A stretch of 64,000 nt of DNA, taken from Nostoc sp. MS1. Its GTDB lineage: Bacteria > Cyanobacteriota > Cyanobacteriia > Cyanobacteriales > Nostocaceae. Position 1 is the stretch's first letter. Each line of letters begins with the position of its first letter. The position numbers and the translations under genes are program-made. The stretch spans positions 4,213,501 through 4,277,500 of the forward strand of contig NZ_AP023441.1 of the NCBI RefSeq assembly GCF_019976755.1. The letters run 5' to 3'. Shown here one piece after another: positions 55,987-64,000 of the stretch. A model generated the notes under the pieces. That model was not told the DNA's origin. It ran no database searches and was given only the letters and a program-made list of their open reading frames with translations.

Positions 55987-56689
55987 ACTAAATTTCTCAA
56001 CTTTAAAAGGTCAACTACCGGAGTTTTAAATTACGGACAGCTAAAAAATGCCACTAAAACGTAACATTAGAACTATTTGATGAGAATTTATATTAATATT
56101 TTTTAAGTACAGAGAATTTATACTTTTGTTAACTGACACAGCAATCAAGACCGTAATAGTAGTTAACAGTCATCATCAGTTGCGTACACAAATAACTCAT
56201 GAAATCTTTCTTAACGTCTTCACTACTTGCTCAAGGAATGACCTTTATTTTCATAAGATTTTGATGAATTTGTCTAATTGCTACTGGCAACTATCACAGT
56301 CAAAGGTTAGACTAAGTGGCATCAAAATTATTTATAAAATTTTTATGAAAAAATTACACTAAATTAAATTTGTTTCAGTAACAATACTGATAAAAATCAA
56401 ATTAAATTTCTTATTCAGAGAAAAATAATTATCATATAAAGTAAATCCAAAAGTATTTATTCATAGGTTGTGAATAAAGTGTAAAGTGGCATGAGTTTAT
56501 CGATAGAGGTAAGCTTACTTCTTTCTTAAGTGACTTGCTTGGCTGTGTCATTCGAGGTAGGAGTAGGATAAGGCTGAAATCTAAAACAGAAAGCGAATTT
56601 TCTATTAGTCTCAGTAGTCAGCATTTGAAATTTATCAAACTGACGTTAAATTAATAATTTTTAGTGTGATGTGTGGAGTGTAAAAAATA
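55987..56689. other. Long AT-rich intergenic region
   Basis: 703 bases between the divergent heme oxygenase and glmM genes; both promoters should lie here. A 78-codon frame (56126-56362) has no ribosome site and poor composition, so I leave it out. No RNA gene or repeat recognised. Confidence 0.55.
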
Positions 56690-58156
56690 ATGGTTTCATC
56701 TATATCTAGAAGCTATATCAGAGAAGTTACACCTGAATCTAAGGGTTTAGGAAAAGTAGTAGAGGGCAGTTTTGCACCCAGTATGATATCTTTACCCGCT
56801 ACGCCTTTGTTTGGTACGGATGGTATTCGCGGCAAGGTAGGGGAATTATTAAGTGCGCCGTTGGCTTTACAAATTGGTTATTGGGCTGGTTTAGTTTTAC
56901 GTAGCCATGCCAGTCAATTAGGCCCAGTCATACTAGGACAAGATTCTCGCAACTCTAGCGATATGTTGGCGATGGCTTTGAGTGCTGGTTTGACGGCTGC
57001 TGGTTTAGAAGTTTGGTATTTAGGGTTATGTCCTACCCCTTGTGTAGCTTATCTCACCAGCGTTAGTGAAGCTATTGGTGGCGTGATGATTTCTGCTAGC
57101 CATAACCCACCAGAAGATAATGGCATTAAGATTTTTAGCGCGAATGGTGGCAAGTTAGCCCAGGCTTTACAAGCAGAAATTGAAGATGGTTTAAGGGGAA
57201 ATCTGCCTGTTCCAGCGATTCTCGGTAATTGCGGACGGCATTACTCAAGGCTAGAGTTAGTCAGAGATTATGGTGAAGCCTTAAAACAACCCCTGCAAGG
57301 CGCAGTAAATCTGCAAGGGATGAAGATTGTACTAGATTTAGCCTGGGGTGCAGCCGTTGGGTTAGCACCAGCAATATTTCAGGAAATGGGAGCAGAAGTT
57401 ATTTGCTTACATAATGCCGCAGATGGCGATCGCATCAACGTTAACTGCGGTTCTACCCACCTAGAAATGTTACAAGCGGCTGTAGCTGAACATCATGCCG
57501 ATGTTGGTTTTGCTTTTGATGGTGATGCCGATCGCGTTTTGGCAGTTGATTCCACTGGTCGTCCTGTAAATGGCGACTATATCCTCTACCTGTGGGGATT
57601 GCATCTCAAACAACAAAACCAACTGCCAGATAACTTAATTGTTTCTACAGTAATGGCAAATCTGGGTTTTGAGCGGGCTTGGCAACAACAGGGCGGTAAA
57701 TTAATTCGTACAGCCGTCGGCGACCAATATGTGCAAGCCGAGATGGTCAAAACTGGGGGAATGTTAGGAGGTGAACAATCAGGTCATATCCTCTGCCGCC
57801 ATTATGGGATGACTGGTGATGGTGTGTTAACCGCTTTGCATTTGGCAAGTTTGGTCAAACAAGCTGGTGTTTCCTTAACCGAATTGGTAGACCAAAGCTT
57901 CCAAACCTATCCCCAATTGTTACGGAATGTGCGAGTGGTAGACCGCGATCGCCGTTTAAACTGGCAAAATTGCGAACCAGTACAACAAGCGATCGCCCTA
58001 GCCGAGACTGCAATGGGTGATGCTGGTAGAATCCTAGTCCGGGCTTCTGGTACAGAACCTGTGATTCGAGTCATGGTAGAAGCCGCTAACGCTGAACTCG
58101 CTAACCATTGGACTAGTGAATTAGTTGCCCAAGTACAGCAGCATTTAACACCATAA
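56690..58156 (+). CDS. glmM: Phosphoglucosamine mutase
   Basis: 488 residues. Converts glucosamine 6-phosphate to glucosamine 1-phosphate for UDP-GlcNAc, peptidoglycan and other polysaccharides. Motifs: [14 protein letters not shown] (39-52), phosphoserine loop [13 protein letters not shown], metal loop FDGDADRV and the phosphate-binding [12 protein letters not shown]. The 38 residues before the first motif are longer than usual; a start at the later Met ([14 protein letters not shown]) is possible. It can supply precursors for the polysaccharide cluster downstream. Confidence 0.92.
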   Translation: MVSSISRSYIREVTPESKGLGKVVEGSFAPSMISLPATPLFGTDGIRGKVGELLSAPLALQIGYWAGLVLRSHASQLGPVILGQDSRNSSDMLAMALSAGLTAAGLEVWYLGLCPTPCVAYLTSVSEAIGGVMISASHNPPEDNGIKIFSANGGKLAQALQAEIEDGLRGNLPVPAILGNCGRHYSRLELVRDYGEALKQPLQGAVNLQGMKIVLDLAWGAAVGLAPAIFQEMGAEVICLHNAADGDRINVNCGSTHLEMLQAAVAEHHADVGFAFDGDADRVLAVDSTGRPVNGDYILYLWGLHLKQQNQLPDNLIVSTVMANLGFERAWQQQGGKLIRTAVGDQYVQAEMVKTGGMLGGEQSGHILCRHYGMTGDGVLTALHLASLVKQAGVSLTELVDQSFQTYPQLLRNVRVVDRDRRLNWQNCEPVQQAIALAETAMGDAGRILVRASGTEPVIRVMVEAANAELANHWTSELVAQVQQHLTP

Positions 58157-58591
58157 CATCACCAATAGAGGCGCACAGACATACGCCTCTACTCAGTTTT
58201 CACCAATTCATAAATTTATTACAAATTACTTACAATATCCTAGTAAAATTGGCTCTAGTTAAACACTAGGGCTTATACTAACATGATAATATTTACGTAT
58301 TAAATATACAGTAATAATTACACTGAGAGATTAAAAAGACTAAAACTCTCTTGACCACTTTTAAATCAAAGCCGCCACTAAGTAAATATTAATTTATATC
58401 TACGCAACAAAAGTATTTATAGGGTAATCAATGCCCACTTTAGTAAGTTTATTTATAAAACTATTGTTTTAAATATAAACGGGAACAAGAGAGAATCAAT
58501 TAATTACCAATATAAAAAGATGAACGTAGATAAATTTTTACTTCAGTTCAGTGAACCCTGTAAAGGCTAAGTAATAAATTACAATGCACCT
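58157..58591. other. Intergenic region ahead of the polysaccharide cluster
   Basis: 435 AT-rich bases with no open frame and no obvious repeat; expected to hold the promoter of the cluster. Confidence 0.5.
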
Positions 58592-60250
58592 ATGGCAGTA
58601 ACAAAATCAAAATCTAAGCGTTCTCAGAAATCAACCAAGAAGTCACAGGTTGACACCCCTAGCCTGAGTATCAAAGAACAGCTAGCACAAAAGCGTAAAG
58701 CAGCACAAGCCCGTAAAGAACTCATTAGCACAATCACTACTGTTACTTTTGTCAGCTTATTTGCAGGACTGGTAGCGTTTTTAGTTAGTGATATTAAAAC
58801 AGCAGTTCCTGTTGTCTTAGGGATCATAATCATGACCCTGTGTTATAAATATCCGCTTATGGGGATGGTAGCATTTTTAATATATGTACCTTTTGGCGGA
58901 ACCATCACTTACTACATTGGTAACAGTCCAATTTTGCAACTAGCAAAAGATACTTTCTATTTTCCCGCACTAATTGCTATTTGGCAGGCTTGTCGTCGGC
59001 AAAATTTACCTTTAATTGTTCCCCAAGCTATTAGAACACCACTTTTTATTTTGTTAGGTGTGTGTCTTTTAACATTGTTATTTGTCAATGGCGCACAGCA
59101 ATTTAGTCCTCCTGATTCAGGCCCATTTAGACAAGCCAACAATGGAATACCTTTAGGTATGGGTATTTTAGGGTTAAAAGTACTTATAGGTTATTTACCT
59201 TTAATAGGCTGTGTCTATTACTTAATGAAGGACAAAAAAGATTTCCTCTTTATATCGCGTCTCCAAGTTGTCCTTATACTTATCTGTTGTGGATTAGGTA
59301 TTTTTCAATTTTTACTACTACGGGCTGGGATATGTGAAGGTACTAGATATGCTACGGGGGATGCTTTATTTAAGGCAACATTAGAAGCCAGATGTTACGT
59401 AGGTGGTTCTTTAGTTTATAGCCCTGATCAGGGAATGATTAGACTACCAGGAACTTTTGTTGCACCTTGGCAATGGGCATGGTTTTTAATTTCTAGCACT
59501 TTTTTGGCTTTTGCTACAGGTTTCTCTGATCCTTCCGTAATTTGGCGGTTAATTAGTCTAGGATCTATGGCTGGTATATTTATTAATGCAGTTATATCCG
59601 GGCAAAGAATCGCTTTGGTGTTAGTACCTGTTTGTTTTGTAATTCTGCTTTTCTTGACAGGTCAAATAGGTAATTTGAAACGCTTTATTCCTATAGGTGC
59701 AGGGTTAGCGTTTTTGTTAGCAATTGCAGTGTTCTCTAACCCTACGGTTGTTCAAGAAAGATTAGATAGCTTAACTAGTCGCTGGGCAGCTTCGCCACCG
59801 CAGGAGTTTATCGTTCAACAATTTGAGGATTCGCTTAGGAGTTCAAATAGTATTTTAGGGAATGGCTTGGGTCGAGCTACTAACTCTGCACGGACTTTAG
59901 GCCCCACAAGGTTGATTGAAACTTACTATCCTAAACTACTGTATGAAGTGGGCATAGTAGGTACACTGGCTTTTCTAGCATTAGTTTCTACAATTACTTT
60001 TGTAGCTTTTAAAACGTATAGGTCAATAAAAGACAAAAGCTTACGCACTTATGGGGCTGCTTTATGGGTGTTTATCTTGTTTATTAGTTACAACACTTAT
60101 TACTATCCTCTAGACGTTGACCCGGTAGCCGTCTATTACTGGTTCTTTGCTGGAATGTTGTTTAAATTACCAGAAATAGGTAAACAAGAGAAAGAAGATG
60201 CTAATCCTCAACAAAAGAATAAGAAGAAACGTCTACAACTAAAACTTTGA
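58592..60250 (+). CDS. hpsL: O-antigen ligase/polymerase-like membrane protein (HpsL-like)
   Basis: 552 residues. A basic, Lys-rich N-terminal tail of about 45 residues precedes about eleven transmembrane helices and a large periplasmic loop, as in Wzy/WaaL-type polymerases and ligases. Segments GTFVAPWQWAWFLIS and GNGLGRATNSARTLGPTRLIETYYPKLLYEVG match the cyanobacterial HpsL group of hormogonium polysaccharide genes; the assignment rests on memory of that family and gene order. Three glycosyltransferase genes follow on the same strand. Confidence 0.65.
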   Translation: MAVTKSKSKRSQKSTKKSQVDTPSLSIKEQLAQKRKAAQARKELISTITTVTFVSLFAGLVAFLVSDIKTAVPVVLGIIIMTLCYKYPLMGMVAFLIYVPFGGTITYYIGNSPILQLAKDTFYFPALIAIWQACRRQNLPLIVPQAIRTPLFILLGVCLLTLLFVNGAQQFSPPDSGPFRQANNGIPLGMGILGLKVLIGYLPLIGCVYYLMKDKKDFLFISRLQVVLILICCGLGIFQFLLLRAGICEGTRYATGDALFKATLEARCYVGGSLVYSPDQGMIRLPGTFVAPWQWAWFLISSTFLAFATGFSDPSVIWRLISLGSMAGIFINAVISGQRIALVLVPVCFVILLFLTGQIGNLKRFIPIGAGLAFLLAIAVFSNPTVVQERLDSLTSRWAASPPQEFIVQQFEDSLRSSNSILGNGLGRATNSARTLGPTRLIETYYPKLLYEVGIVGTLAFLALVSTITFVAFKTYRSIKDKSLRTYGAALWVFILFISYNTYYYPLDVDPVAVYYWFFAGMLFKLPEIGKQEKEDANPQQKNKKKRLQLKL

Positions 60251-60382
60251 TAAAAAGCCTATCCAAGAAAGGATAGAGCTAAAAAGACTGACATACGCAG
60301 TGCAAATAAACTACACTCTCAGTAGGTACAAAATAGATATGGCAATCTCAGCAACCAAATCTTAACTAGGTAGAAAAGTTAT

Positions 60383-61399
60383 ATGGGTAATTTGCCTTTG
60401 ATTACCGTAGTCATACCGACCTACGGACGAGAGGAACCGCTAAGAGATAGCATTGTAGATATTCTTAATCAGAATTATCTCAACTATGAGGTTTTGGTAG
60501 TAGACCAGTCGCCAACACATAAACCAGAAATTCAAGCTTATTTAGAAGAAGTAGCAGCAGCCGGGAAAATAAAATGGTTTCGCCTTAATTGGGCAAGTTT
60601 ACCAGGCGCACGCAACTATGCTATACGGCGGTCATCTGGAGACGTAATTCTATTTATCGATGATGATGTCAAGTTAAAACCAGGATTTTTAGCAGCCCAT
60701 GCGAAAAATTACATCGAAAATCCCGAAGTAGGGGCTGTTGCTGGGCGGGTATTTGACAGAATGAAATTAGGTGATTCTGGTGGAAAGTTGGAGATTGAAT
60801 ATTTACCACCAGAAGCGATGGACCCTGGAATTGCTTGGTATCACATTGACCTCGTACATACGATAAAACCCCAGCAAGTGTTAACAGCTAGGGGCTGTAA
60901 TATGTCGTTTCGGCGAGAGACTTTCACTAAATATGGACTGAGGTTTGATGAAAGATTTCGCGGTAGTGCAGTCCGGGAAGAATCTGATTTTTGTCTCAGG
61001 TTCCGGCGGACAGGGTATAAAATTTGGTATGACCCAGAGGCGGATTTAATCCATTTAGGGGAAGAAACAGGGGGGTGTCATGATATTAGTACGCGATCGC
61101 TGCAATATCAATTCACCTTCTACCATAATCATTTCCTCTTAAGTTTGAAAAACCTCAACTTTAGCCAATGTCTACGCCTCTACTCACGTTTATTTGATTG
61201 TCACGTTTTGGGTCGTCCCCCTTGTCATAAAAGTGGTTCTCCCATCAAAATCCTTACCCGTGCAGTATTTTTCGTATTAGGTTTTTTCAACGCCTTGGGA
61301 AGCCTCATCCAATCACCTTGGAATGATGGTCAAATTTATACTCGTCTTGATAAAGAGTCAATAGTCATTAGTCAAGAGTCATTAGTTCATAGTAAATGA
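60383..61399 (+). CDS. hpsN: Glycosyltransferase family 2 (HpsN-like)
   Basis: 338 residues. GT-A fold: PLITVVIPTYGREEPL at the N-terminus, the DXD-like FIDDDVKLKPG (about 93-103) and the acceptor-region AVREESDFCLRFRRTGY. A hydrophobic C-terminal segment (ILTRAVFFVLGFFNALG) may anchor it to the membrane. Adds a sugar during polysaccharide assembly on the cytoplasmic side. The name follows its position after the HpsL-like gene and is tentative. The last codons (VISQESLVHSK) run into short GTCATTAGTC-type repeats, so the C-terminus may be altered. Confidence 0.65.
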   Translation: MGNLPLITVVIPTYGREEPLRDSIVDILNQNYLNYEVLVVDQSPTHKPEIQAYLEEVAAAGKIKWFRLNWASLPGARNYAIRRSSGDVILFIDDDVKLKPGFLAAHAKNYIENPEVGAVAGRVFDRMKLGDSGGKLEIEYLPPEAMDPGIAWYHIDLVHTIKPQQVLTARGCNMSFRRETFTKYGLRFDERFRGSAVREESDFCLRFRRTGYKIWYDPEADLIHLGEETGGCHDISTRSLQYQFTFYHNHFLLSLKNLNFSQCLRLYSRLFDCHVLGRPPCHKSGSPIKILTRAVFFVLGFFNALGSLIQSPWNDGQIYTRLDKESIVISQESLVHSK

Positions 61400-61488
61400 C
61401 CACTAACCCCTGCGGGGAACAGCAGTTGCTACCAGTCGGGAAACCCACCCAAAGCACTGCCTCACAACTAACAACTAAATAAATATTT

Positions 61489-62664
61489 ATGAGAATTTTA
61501 GTTGCCAGTCATACTTATATCGTAGACCTGAACTGCGAAAAACTCCGTGCTTTGTCTCAACTAGAACCAGGAATTGAAGTTACAGTTGTCGTCCCTAAAA
61601 CTTGGAAACCTGGGGGTGTACAGAATAAAATTATTGAAACCGAATACCGTGATGAAGGTGCATTTAAAATAGTTCCGGTTTCTAATTTTAGTCAAAATCA
61701 TCAAGGTCTACTCACGTTTGGGGCTGATTTAATTTCATTGTTGCGTGAGTTTCGCCCCCAAATACTACAAGCAGAACAAGGTTCTAGAGCGCTGGCTTAT
61801 GCTCAATTGATTGTCTTAAACCAAATATTAGGGCTAAAGGCAAAAAATGTCTTTTTCACTTGGTGGAATTTACCTTACGCACTAAAACCACCAATTGCCC
61901 TATTAGAAAAATTTAATCTCAACAATAGCCACGGTATTATTTCTGGTAATCAAGATGGGGCTGAAATTCTCAAACAACGGGGATATAAAGGCCCTATTAA
62001 AGTTATGCCCCAGTTGGGTGTAGATGAAACTCTATTTACACCCAAAGCACAACCAGAATTAGCTGCCAAGTTGGGCATTAACATAGGTGAATTTGTTATT
62101 GGTTTCGTTGGACGATTTGTGCCAGAAAAAGGTTTACTGACACTGTTACAGGCATTAACTAAATTACCCTTAGAAAAACCTTGGAAATTACTATTATTAG
62201 GTCGAGGCCCATTACAAGAGGAATTAATTAAAATTGCTTCAGACAATAATATTCAAGATAGGGTTATTTTGGTAGAAAGCGTACCTCATAACGAAGTAGC
62301 CAACTATATTAATTTAATGAGTACTTTGCTACTTCCTTCAGAAACAACTTATCAATTTAAAACTTTAACTGCTGCTGGTTGGAAGGAACAATTTGGTCAT
62401 GTATTAATCGAGGCAATGGCTTGTCAAGTCCCAGTTATTGGTTCTGATTCCGGCGAAATACCTCATGTAATTGGTGATGCGGGTTTAGTCTTTCCTGAAG
62501 GTGATGTCCAAGCATTAGCTAACTGTTTATTACAACTGATGGAAAACCCATATTTAACTCAAGAACTTGGTGAAAAAGGTTATCAAAAATCTATGGTGCA
62601 ATACACAAATAAAGCCTTAGCCAAGCAACAATATGAGTTTTACCAAGAATTAGTTAATATTTAG
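61489..62664 (+). CDS. hpsO: Glycosyltransferase family 4 (HpsO-like)
   Basis: 391 residues with a GT-B fold. GFVGRFVPEKGLLTLLQAL begins the nucleotide-sugar domain (about 205-223), and the EAMACQVPVIGSDSGEIPHVIGDAGL segment carries the E-x7-E motif of retaining GT4 enzymes. Donor and acceptor are unknown. It lies 89 bases after the GT2 gene and ends before a long hairpin. The gene name is by position in the cluster. Confidence 0.65.
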   Translation: MRILVASHTYIVDLNCEKLRALSQLEPGIEVTVVVPKTWKPGGVQNKIIETEYRDEGAFKIVPVSNFSQNHQGLLTFGADLISLLREFRPQILQAEQGSRALAYAQLIVLNQILGLKAKNVFFTWWNLPYALKPPIALLEKFNLNNSHGIISGNQDGAEILKQRGYKGPIKVMPQLGVDETLFTPKAQPELAAKLGINIGEFVIGFVGRFVPEKGLLTLLQALTKLPLEKPWKLLLLGRGPLQEELIKIASDNNIQDRVILVESVPHNEVANYINLMSTLLLPSETTYQFKTLTAAGWKEQFGHVLIEAMACQVPVIGSDSGEIPHVIGDAGLVFPEGDVQALANCLLQLMENPYLTQELGEKGYQKSMVQYTNKALAKQQYEFYQELVNI

Positions 62665-62674
62665 ATAAACTCTT

Positions 62675-62731
62675 CTCTGTGCCTTTGTGCCTCTGTGGTG
62701 AAATTAAACACAGAGGCACAGAGACACAGAG
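62675..62731. repeat. Long inverted repeat of CTCTGTG units
   Basis: A 23-base arm at 62675-62697 and its inverted copy at 62709-62731 match at 21 of 23 positions, with an 11-nt loop. Composed of repeated CTCTGTG/CACAGAG words also seen in the element near 39121. It sits between the second and third glycosyltransferase genes, 13 bases before the ATG of the third, and could affect its translation. Confidence 0.75.
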
Positions 62732-62743
62732 TTTTAAACAAAC

Positions 62744-63913
62744 ATGAAAATTCTCCAAATTGTTCCTTCAATTTCTTTGATTTATGGCGGCCCTAGTCAA
62801 ATGGTATTAGGGTTAGCACCTGCGTTAGCTAAAGCTGGGGCGGAAGTGACAGTAATTACAACTGATAGTAATGGTGATAGTGGTCAAGAACCTTTAGATG
62901 TACCGTTGAATGTTCCTATTAAACAAGATGGTTATGAAATCATCTATTTCCGTTGTTCTCCATTCCGCCGTTATAAGTTCTCTTTGGATTTACTCAAATG
63001 GTTAAATGTTCACGCTCATGAATATGATATAGCTCATATCCATGCTTTATTTTCTCCTGTAAGTAGTGCGACGGCTACTGTATGCCGTTTCAAAAAACTA
63101 CCTTATATTTTGCGACCATTAGGAACTCTTGACCCGGCTGATTTACAGAAGAAAAAGCAATTAAAAAAGTTATATGTAGAAATTATCGAACGGCGTAATT
63201 TAGCTGGTGCAGCAGCAATTCATTTTACCAGTGAACAAGAAGCAAAAATATCTGCAAGATTTGGCGTAAATACCCATGATTTAGTTATTCCTTTGGGTGT
63301 TATCGCTTTGCAAAAACCAGCAGATAATGCAGTGCTGAATAAATTAGGAATACCTCAAGGTGTGCCATTAATATTATTTATGTCGCGGATTGAACCTAAA
63401 AAGGGTTTAAATCTATTAATACCTGCTTTAGAAAAGTTACTCGCCTCTAATAATAACTTTCATTTTGTCTTAGCGGGAACTAACCCCCAAGACCCAGATT
63501 ATGAACAACAAATAAAAGACCAAATTACTAATTCATCACTGCGATCGCACACTACGATTACAGGCTTTGTTACTGGTGAATTAAAAGCTAGTTTACTACA
63601 AGTAGCCAATCTATTCGTCCTCCCTTCCTACTACGAAAACTTTGGTATCGCCGTAGCTGAAGCAATGGTTGCAGGTATACCCGTAGTCATTTCCGATCAA
63701 GTGCATATCTGGGAACAAGTGCGTGATAGCAACTCAGGCTGGGTAGGCAAAACAGAGGTAGAATCACTTGTGGAATTATTACAACAAGCACTACAAAATC
63801 CCCAAGAACGCCAACGTCGAGGACTAAACGCCCAAAATTATGCCTTACAAAATTTTAGCTGGGATGCGATCGCCCAACAAATGATTCAAGCGTATCGGGA
63901 GGTGAGGGAGTAG
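62744..63913 (+). CDS. hpsP: Glycosyltransferase family 4 (HpsP-like)
   Basis: 389 residues, GT-B fold: MKILQIVPSISLIYGGPSQMVLGLAPAL at the start, LFMSRIEPKKGLNLLIPAL near the middle and PSYYENFGIAVAEAMVAGIPVVIS with the retaining E-x7-E motif. Last gene of the visible cluster. The tail of the window (63914-64000) has only low-complexity and heptamer repeat DNA and no supported gene. Confidence 0.65.
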   Translation: MKILQIVPSISLIYGGPSQMVLGLAPALAKAGAEVTVITTDSNGDSGQEPLDVPLNVPIKQDGYEIIYFRCSPFRRYKFSLDLLKWLNVHAHEYDIAHIHALFSPVSSATATVCRFKKLPYILRPLGTLDPADLQKKKQLKKLYVEIIERRNLAGAAAIHFTSEQEAKISARFGVNTHDLVIPLGVIALQKPADNAVLNKLGIPQGVPLILFMSRIEPKKGLNLLIPALEKLLASNNNFHFVLAGTNPQDPDYEQQIKDQITNSSLRSHTTITGFVTGELKASLLQVANLFVLPSYYENFGIAVAEAMVAGIPVVISDQVHIWEQVRDSNSGWVGKTEVESLVELLQQALQNPQERQRRGLNAQNYALQNFSWDAIAQQMIQAYREVRE

Positions 63914-64000
63914 GGGAGATGAGGGAGATAAGGGAGAATAACAACTGTCAACCAACTGACTAATTCGCTCTTTCCCATAGCCGTTGAATTTCGGTGATAG

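Noticed and set aside
56126..56362. 78-codon frame upstream of glmM
   Set aside because: Non-ATG start, no ribosome site and noncoding-like composition.

Overview
The window comes from a filamentous, heterocyst-forming-type cyanobacterium of the Nostoc/Anabaena group. The octamer GCGATCGC (HIP1) occurs throughout, intergenic spaces carry the CAACTGT-type heptamer repeats and short inverted-repeat elements typical of that group, and many genes are cyanobacterial families: a HetZ-related protein, heme oxygenase, hormogonium-polysaccharide-type genes, CHASE2 kinase, DUF928 and NatA/NatC-type amino-acid transport. This assignment rests on gene content; no rRNA or tRNA is present to confirm it.

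Layout. 1-12.4 kb: end of a PhoD-like phosphatase, two L,D-transpeptidases, KDPG aldolase, a truncated erythromycin-esterase gene, HdeD, small membrane and zinc-ribbon proteins, a B12-binding radical SAM enzyme and a GH31 alpha-glucosidase. 12.4-15.2 kb: an accessory island with an array of palindromic operators, a RusA-like nuclease gene whose stop codon sits in an integron-type attC site, a broken PIN gene ending in a second degenerate attC-like site, and a DUF433/DUF5615 toxin-antitoxin pair. 15.2-18.3 kb: RNase Z, an antitoxin fragment, the 3' half of a split gene, insertion sequence copy 1 and a TPR protein. 18.4-33.8 kb: a signalling region (CHASE2-Ser/Thr kinase, histidine kinase plus response regulator, pseudokinase fused to a solute-binding domain, FHA protein, DUF928 protein), a 935-residue RTX/Calx-beta adhesin, a catalytically altered caspase homologue and ATP sulfurylase. 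34.2-42.3 kb: three double-glycine-leader peptides, a C39-peptidase ABC exporter, an HlyD protein, a degenerate kinase-like protein, a response regulator, a histidine kinase and the 5' half of the split gene, followed by insertion sequence copy 2. 43.6-58.2 kb: natA/natC, a toxin-antitoxin pair, pgi, a HetZ-related gene, thioredoxin, fabG, a MraY/WecA-type transferase, groEL with a CIRCE operator, heme oxygenase and glmM. 58.6-63.9 kb: a polysaccharide cluster (polymerase-like protein and three glycosyltransferases).

Two results stand out. First, the two identical-length 944-bp insertion sequences lie in opposite orientation, and the gene halves beside them (42142-42343 plus strand; 16556-16764 minus strand) join exactly in frame across one TATA target duplication into a 136-residue protein. 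The roughly 25-kb segment between the copies is therefore inverted relative to the state in which that gene was whole, by recombination, by replicative transposition or by a mis-join in assembly. Second, the segment contains a complete-looking secreted-peptide locus next to its own two-component system, which may be a peptide signalling or bacteriocin system. The RusA/attC island with helically spaced palindromes is a third candidate for an undescribed unit.
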